From positions 1 to 25,093 of the forward strand of contig DAOWEV010000107.1 in assembly GCA_030638325.1 (NCBI GenBank): 25,093 bases of DNA, given 5' to 3'. The notes below the pieces were generated by a model. That model did no database searches. It worked only from the letters and a program-made list of their open reading frames with translations, and was not told the DNA's origin. Shown in pieces: positions 23,042 through 25,093 of the stretch. Within the stretch, counting starts at the first letter, position 1, and the number at the start of each line of letters is the position of its first letter. The position numbers and the translations under genes were made by a program. This stretch comes from Bacteroidales bacterium (lineage in GTDB: Bacteria; Bacteroidota; Bacteroidia; Bacteroidales; JAGOPY01).

Positions 23042-23075
23042 ATGAATTTTCAATTTACAACCGGCAAAATTTTCC

Positions 23076-23083
23076 TACATTTG
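23076..23083 (+). promoter_or_regulatory. Bacteroidota -7 promoter box for the CCG-domain gene
   Basis: TACATTTG matches TAnnTTTG and ends 35 nt before the ATG at 23119. No good -33 TTG is seen. It suggests the gene is transcribed apart from aroA. Confidence 0.5.
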
Positions 23084-23118
23084 TAACCCTATATGAATAA
23101 TTATTACCGGTCAGGAAG

Positions 23119-23838
23119 ATGGATATAGACATTTTTATCCCATGTTTTATAGATCAGCTGTTTCCGCAGACTGCGGTAAACATGGTTAAGATCCTGGAAA
23201 AATGCGGATGTACGGTACATTATAATACCAACCAGACTTGTTGCGGTCAGATTTCATTTAACATCGGTTTCTGGGATGATGCCAAAGAACTGGGTGAGAA
23301 ATTCATCCGCGATTTTCCGAACGACCGGCCGATTGTTGTGCCTTCTGCTTCCTGCGCAGGATTTGTGATAAATTACTACGATGAACTGTTTTATAATAGT
23401 GGCCTTCATAATGAAAGTAAGGTGATCAAAAGAAACATCATTGAGTTCACAGATTTTATGGTGAATATCCTCAAGGTCACTGATATTGGCGCTGTTTTTG
23501 AACATATAGTCACCTATCATGATTCTTGTGCGGCATTGCGTGAATACCATTTGAAAAATGAACCGCGTATCCTGCTTTCCAGGGTCAAAGGGCTCGAATT
23601 AATAGAGATGAAAGATACTGATGTTTGTTGTGGTTTCGGGGGTACTTTCTCTGTTATGAATGAACCGATCTCTACTGCCATGGCCGAACAAAAGGTTCAG
23701 AATGCTTTGGAAACAGGTGCTGAATATATAGTTTCTACTGACTCTTCCTGCCTTATGCACCAAGGTGGATATATTACAAAGCACAAAATGGATATCAAAA
23801 CCTGTCATATAGTGGATGTTCTTGCATCCGGCTGGTAA
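23119..23838 (+). CDS. CCG-domain Fe-S protein, LutA/YkgE-like, without LutB or LutC partners
   Basis: The 239-residue protein has two cysteine-rich CCG modules: IPCFID...TCCGQ (about 8-43) with SASCAGF (76-82), and YHDSCAAL (133-140) with DVCCGFGG (169-176) and STDSSC. This is the layout of LutA, a subunit of the LutABC L-lactate oxidation complex, and of the heterodisulfide-reductase-like cysteine-rich domain that binds an Fe-S cluster. Length equals that of LutA. The partner genes lutB and lutC are absent on both sides here, so lactate oxidation cannot be concluded. It may pair with proteins elsewhere. It has its own promoter box. Confidence 0.85.
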   Translation: MDIDIFIPCFIDQLFPQTAVNMVKILEKCGCTVHYNTNQTCCGQISFNIGFWDDAKELGEKFIRDFPNDRPIVVPSASCAGFVINYYDELFYNSGLHNESKVIKRNIIEFTDFMVNILKVTDIGAVFEHIVTYHDSCAALREYHLKNEPRILLSRVKGLELIEMKDTDVCCGFGGTFSVMNEPISTAMAEQKVQNALETGAEYIVSTDSSCLMHQGGYITKHKMDIKTCHIVDVLASGW

Positions 23839-23888
23839 GATAAATTATTCAATCATTAATCCATTACCAATTAAAGAAGATATTATTG

Positions 23889-23896
23889 TACTTTTG
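23889..23896 (+). promoter_or_regulatory. Bacteroidota -7 promoter box for the right-edge secreted protein
   Basis: TACTTTTG matches TAnnTTTG and ends 41 nt before the ATG at 23938. No -33 TTG at the usual distance. Confidence 0.5.
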
Positions 23897-23937
23897 GATG
23901 GTGTTTTCGCAAAGTTGATCAACCAAATTTGTGTCCT

Positions 23938-25093
23938 ATGAAAAAGAATTTACACCTTCATCTGATCCGGGCTTTTTTCATGCTTCCATTGATATTCAGT
24001 GTATCTCAGGCATGGACACAGGTGCCGACCGTGCAGGATTGCCTGGGGGCTATTGCCGTTTGCCAGGATATATATGTTGAGAACACTACTTATACAGGTA
24101 CGGGTAACTATCCCAATGAAATTTTTACGCCCCCCGGGAGTTGTTCCAATTACTGTCCAAGCAGTTGTCTCGACGGAGAACAAAATAGTGTGTGGTACAT
24201 CTTTACGGTCCAGCAAGCAGGGGATCTTGTGTTGGAAATTCAACCCATGGTACAGTCTGATGATTATGACTGGGCAATTTATGATTTAAATACATTACGC
24301 TGTGAAGATATATATGGTCATCCTTTAGAGATGCAGAGGAGTTGTAATGCAGCGGGTGGTGGTGGTTTTCAAGGGAATACAGGAATCAGTTCAGCCTTTG
24401 GCGGTGTCGTGGATTGCAATAATTGTGGTGGTACAAACAAGTGGAATGCGAATCTTTATGTAGAGCAAGGTAAAACATTCGTACTGGTCATGTGCAACTG
24501 GGCCGGAGCTGGTGCACAAGGTGGATATACACTCGATTTTTCAAATTCAACAGCGATTATTTATGATGATGTCCGTCCCTGGCTTGATGATGTGCTGGAA
24601 GAAGAGATCCACTGTGGCGTGGATTATATCACGGTTGATTTTTCTGAAAACGTGGATTGTTCATCTGTAAATACAGGGGATTTTGTGGTGGATGGCCCGG
24701 GTGGCCCCTATGATGTAATTGATGTCCACGGTCTTGCATGCGATCTCGGTGGAGATTTCGAAAAAAGATATACCCTTTCCCTTGACCGGTCGATCAATGA
24801 AGATGGGGATTATTCGGTGGAGCTTATCCCCTCGAACTTTGTCTTTGATGCCTGCAACAATTTTGCCCTGGGGAACACCATTGTCTTTACCGTTGACCTG
24901 GGTGCTCCGGAAATAGATGAAACCAACATGACCATAACCCCAGCGACCTGTGGATTAAGCAATGGTTCCATCACCGGCCTGGCAGTTATCGGGACCCCGC
25001 CATATATTTATTTATGGACCAACATTGCCGGGGATACCGTTGGCACTGAACTGGACCTGGTGGATGTGCCCGGAGATGATTATTTTCTAATGA
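23938..25093 (+). CDS. Large secreted, multidomain SprB-repeat surface protein, cut by right edge
   Basis: An ATG at 23938 opens a frame that runs off the right edge (385 residues seen). A signal peptide of about 28 residues ends SQAWTQ. Residues 29-215 form a cysteine-rich domain (CLGAIAVCQDIYVENTTYTG, SVWYIFTVQQAGDLVLEI, and YDWAIYDLN) of the kind found at the N-terminus of giant Bacteroidota surface proteins. Residues about 215-335 look like an Ig-like SbsA-type domain (ITVDFSENVDCSSVNTGDF). Near 340 an SprB-like repeat begins (PATCGLSNGSITGLAVIGTP, then PYIYLWTN). SprB repeats belong to surface adhesins exported by type IX secretion, so a C-terminal sorting domain is expected beyond the window. 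Export by the PorX-controlled system is inference. Confidence 0.8.
   Translation, partial: MKKNLHLHLIRAFFMLPLIFSVSQAWTQVPTVQDCLGAIAVCQDIYVENTTYTGTGNYPNEIFTPPGSCSNYCPSSCLDGEQNSVWYIFTVQQAGDLVLEIQPMVQSDDYDWAIYDLNTLRCEDIYGHPLEMQRSCNAAGGGGFQGNTGISSAFGGVVDCNNCGGTNKWNANLYVEQGKTFVLVMCNWAGAGAQGGYTLDFSNSTAIIYDDVRPWLDDVLEEEIHCGVDYITVDFSENVDCSSVNTGDFVVDGPGGPYDVIDVHGLACDLGGDFEKRYTLSLDRSINEDGDYSVELIPSNFVFDACNNFALGNTIVFTVDLGAPEIDETNMTITPATCGLSNGSITGLAVIGTPPYIYLWTNIAGDTVGTELDLVDVPGDDYFLM

Noticed and set aside
21227..23053. Long minus-strand open frames (198 and 227 codons) under aroB and aroA
   Set aside because: They are shadows of confidently assigned plus-strand enzymes; their translations show no family motif or signal sequence.

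Overview
The window looks like a chromosomal segment of a Bacteroidota bacterium, probably an environmental Bacteroidia lineage; I cannot place it more finely. The evidence is a porX gene (type IX secretion regulator), an lpxC-fabZ gene fusion, a DUF5916 outer-membrane protein, an SprB-repeat surface protein, and several upstream boxes fitting the Bacteroidota -7 promoter consensus TAnnTTTG. I see no rRNA, tRNA, CRISPR array, transposase or phage gene.

Layout. Positions 1-4202 are read on the minus strand: the N-terminus of an ArnT-like glycosyltransferase (cut by the left edge), an orphan Liv-type substrate-binding lipoprotein, a DUF5916 outer-membrane protein and, just upstream of it, a 35-residue membrane protein. 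Positions 4286-5545 (plus) hold a methyltransferase and a small exported helical protein. Positions 5751-16614 (minus) hold transketolase, pdxB with a small lipoprotein, a lipoprotein resembling a cysteine protease that lacks its cysteine, the lipid A genes lpxD, lpxC-fabZ and lpxA, and an HD phosphohydrolase. From 17017 to the right edge (plus) come porX, tsaE, an alanine dehydrogenase-like gene, aroB, aroA, a lone CCG-domain (LutA-like) protein and the start of a large secreted SprB-repeat protein.

How the genes fit together. lpxD, lpxC-fabZ and lpxA supply the early acylation and deacetylation steps of lipid A; the FabZ half makes acyl chains that compete for the same hydroxyacyl-ACP pool. 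Transketolase supplies erythrose-4-phosphate, used by AroB (shikimate pathway) and, through the pyridoxal phosphate branch, by PdxB. PorX controls type IX secretion, the likely export route of the right-edge surface protein.

Most unusual feature. All 12 gene-free spacers longer than about 115 bp carry short-period repeat structure, mostly degenerate head-to-tail arrays with a strict 7-bp or 8-bp period, several in inverted pairs. Spacers shorter than 100 bp carry none. Some arrays abut or include a stop codon, some appear to lie in transcribed leaders, and different arrays reuse the same words. One hairpin-forming version occurs on both sides of porX with a shared 28-bp flank. This repeat system is the best candidate in the window for something under-described.
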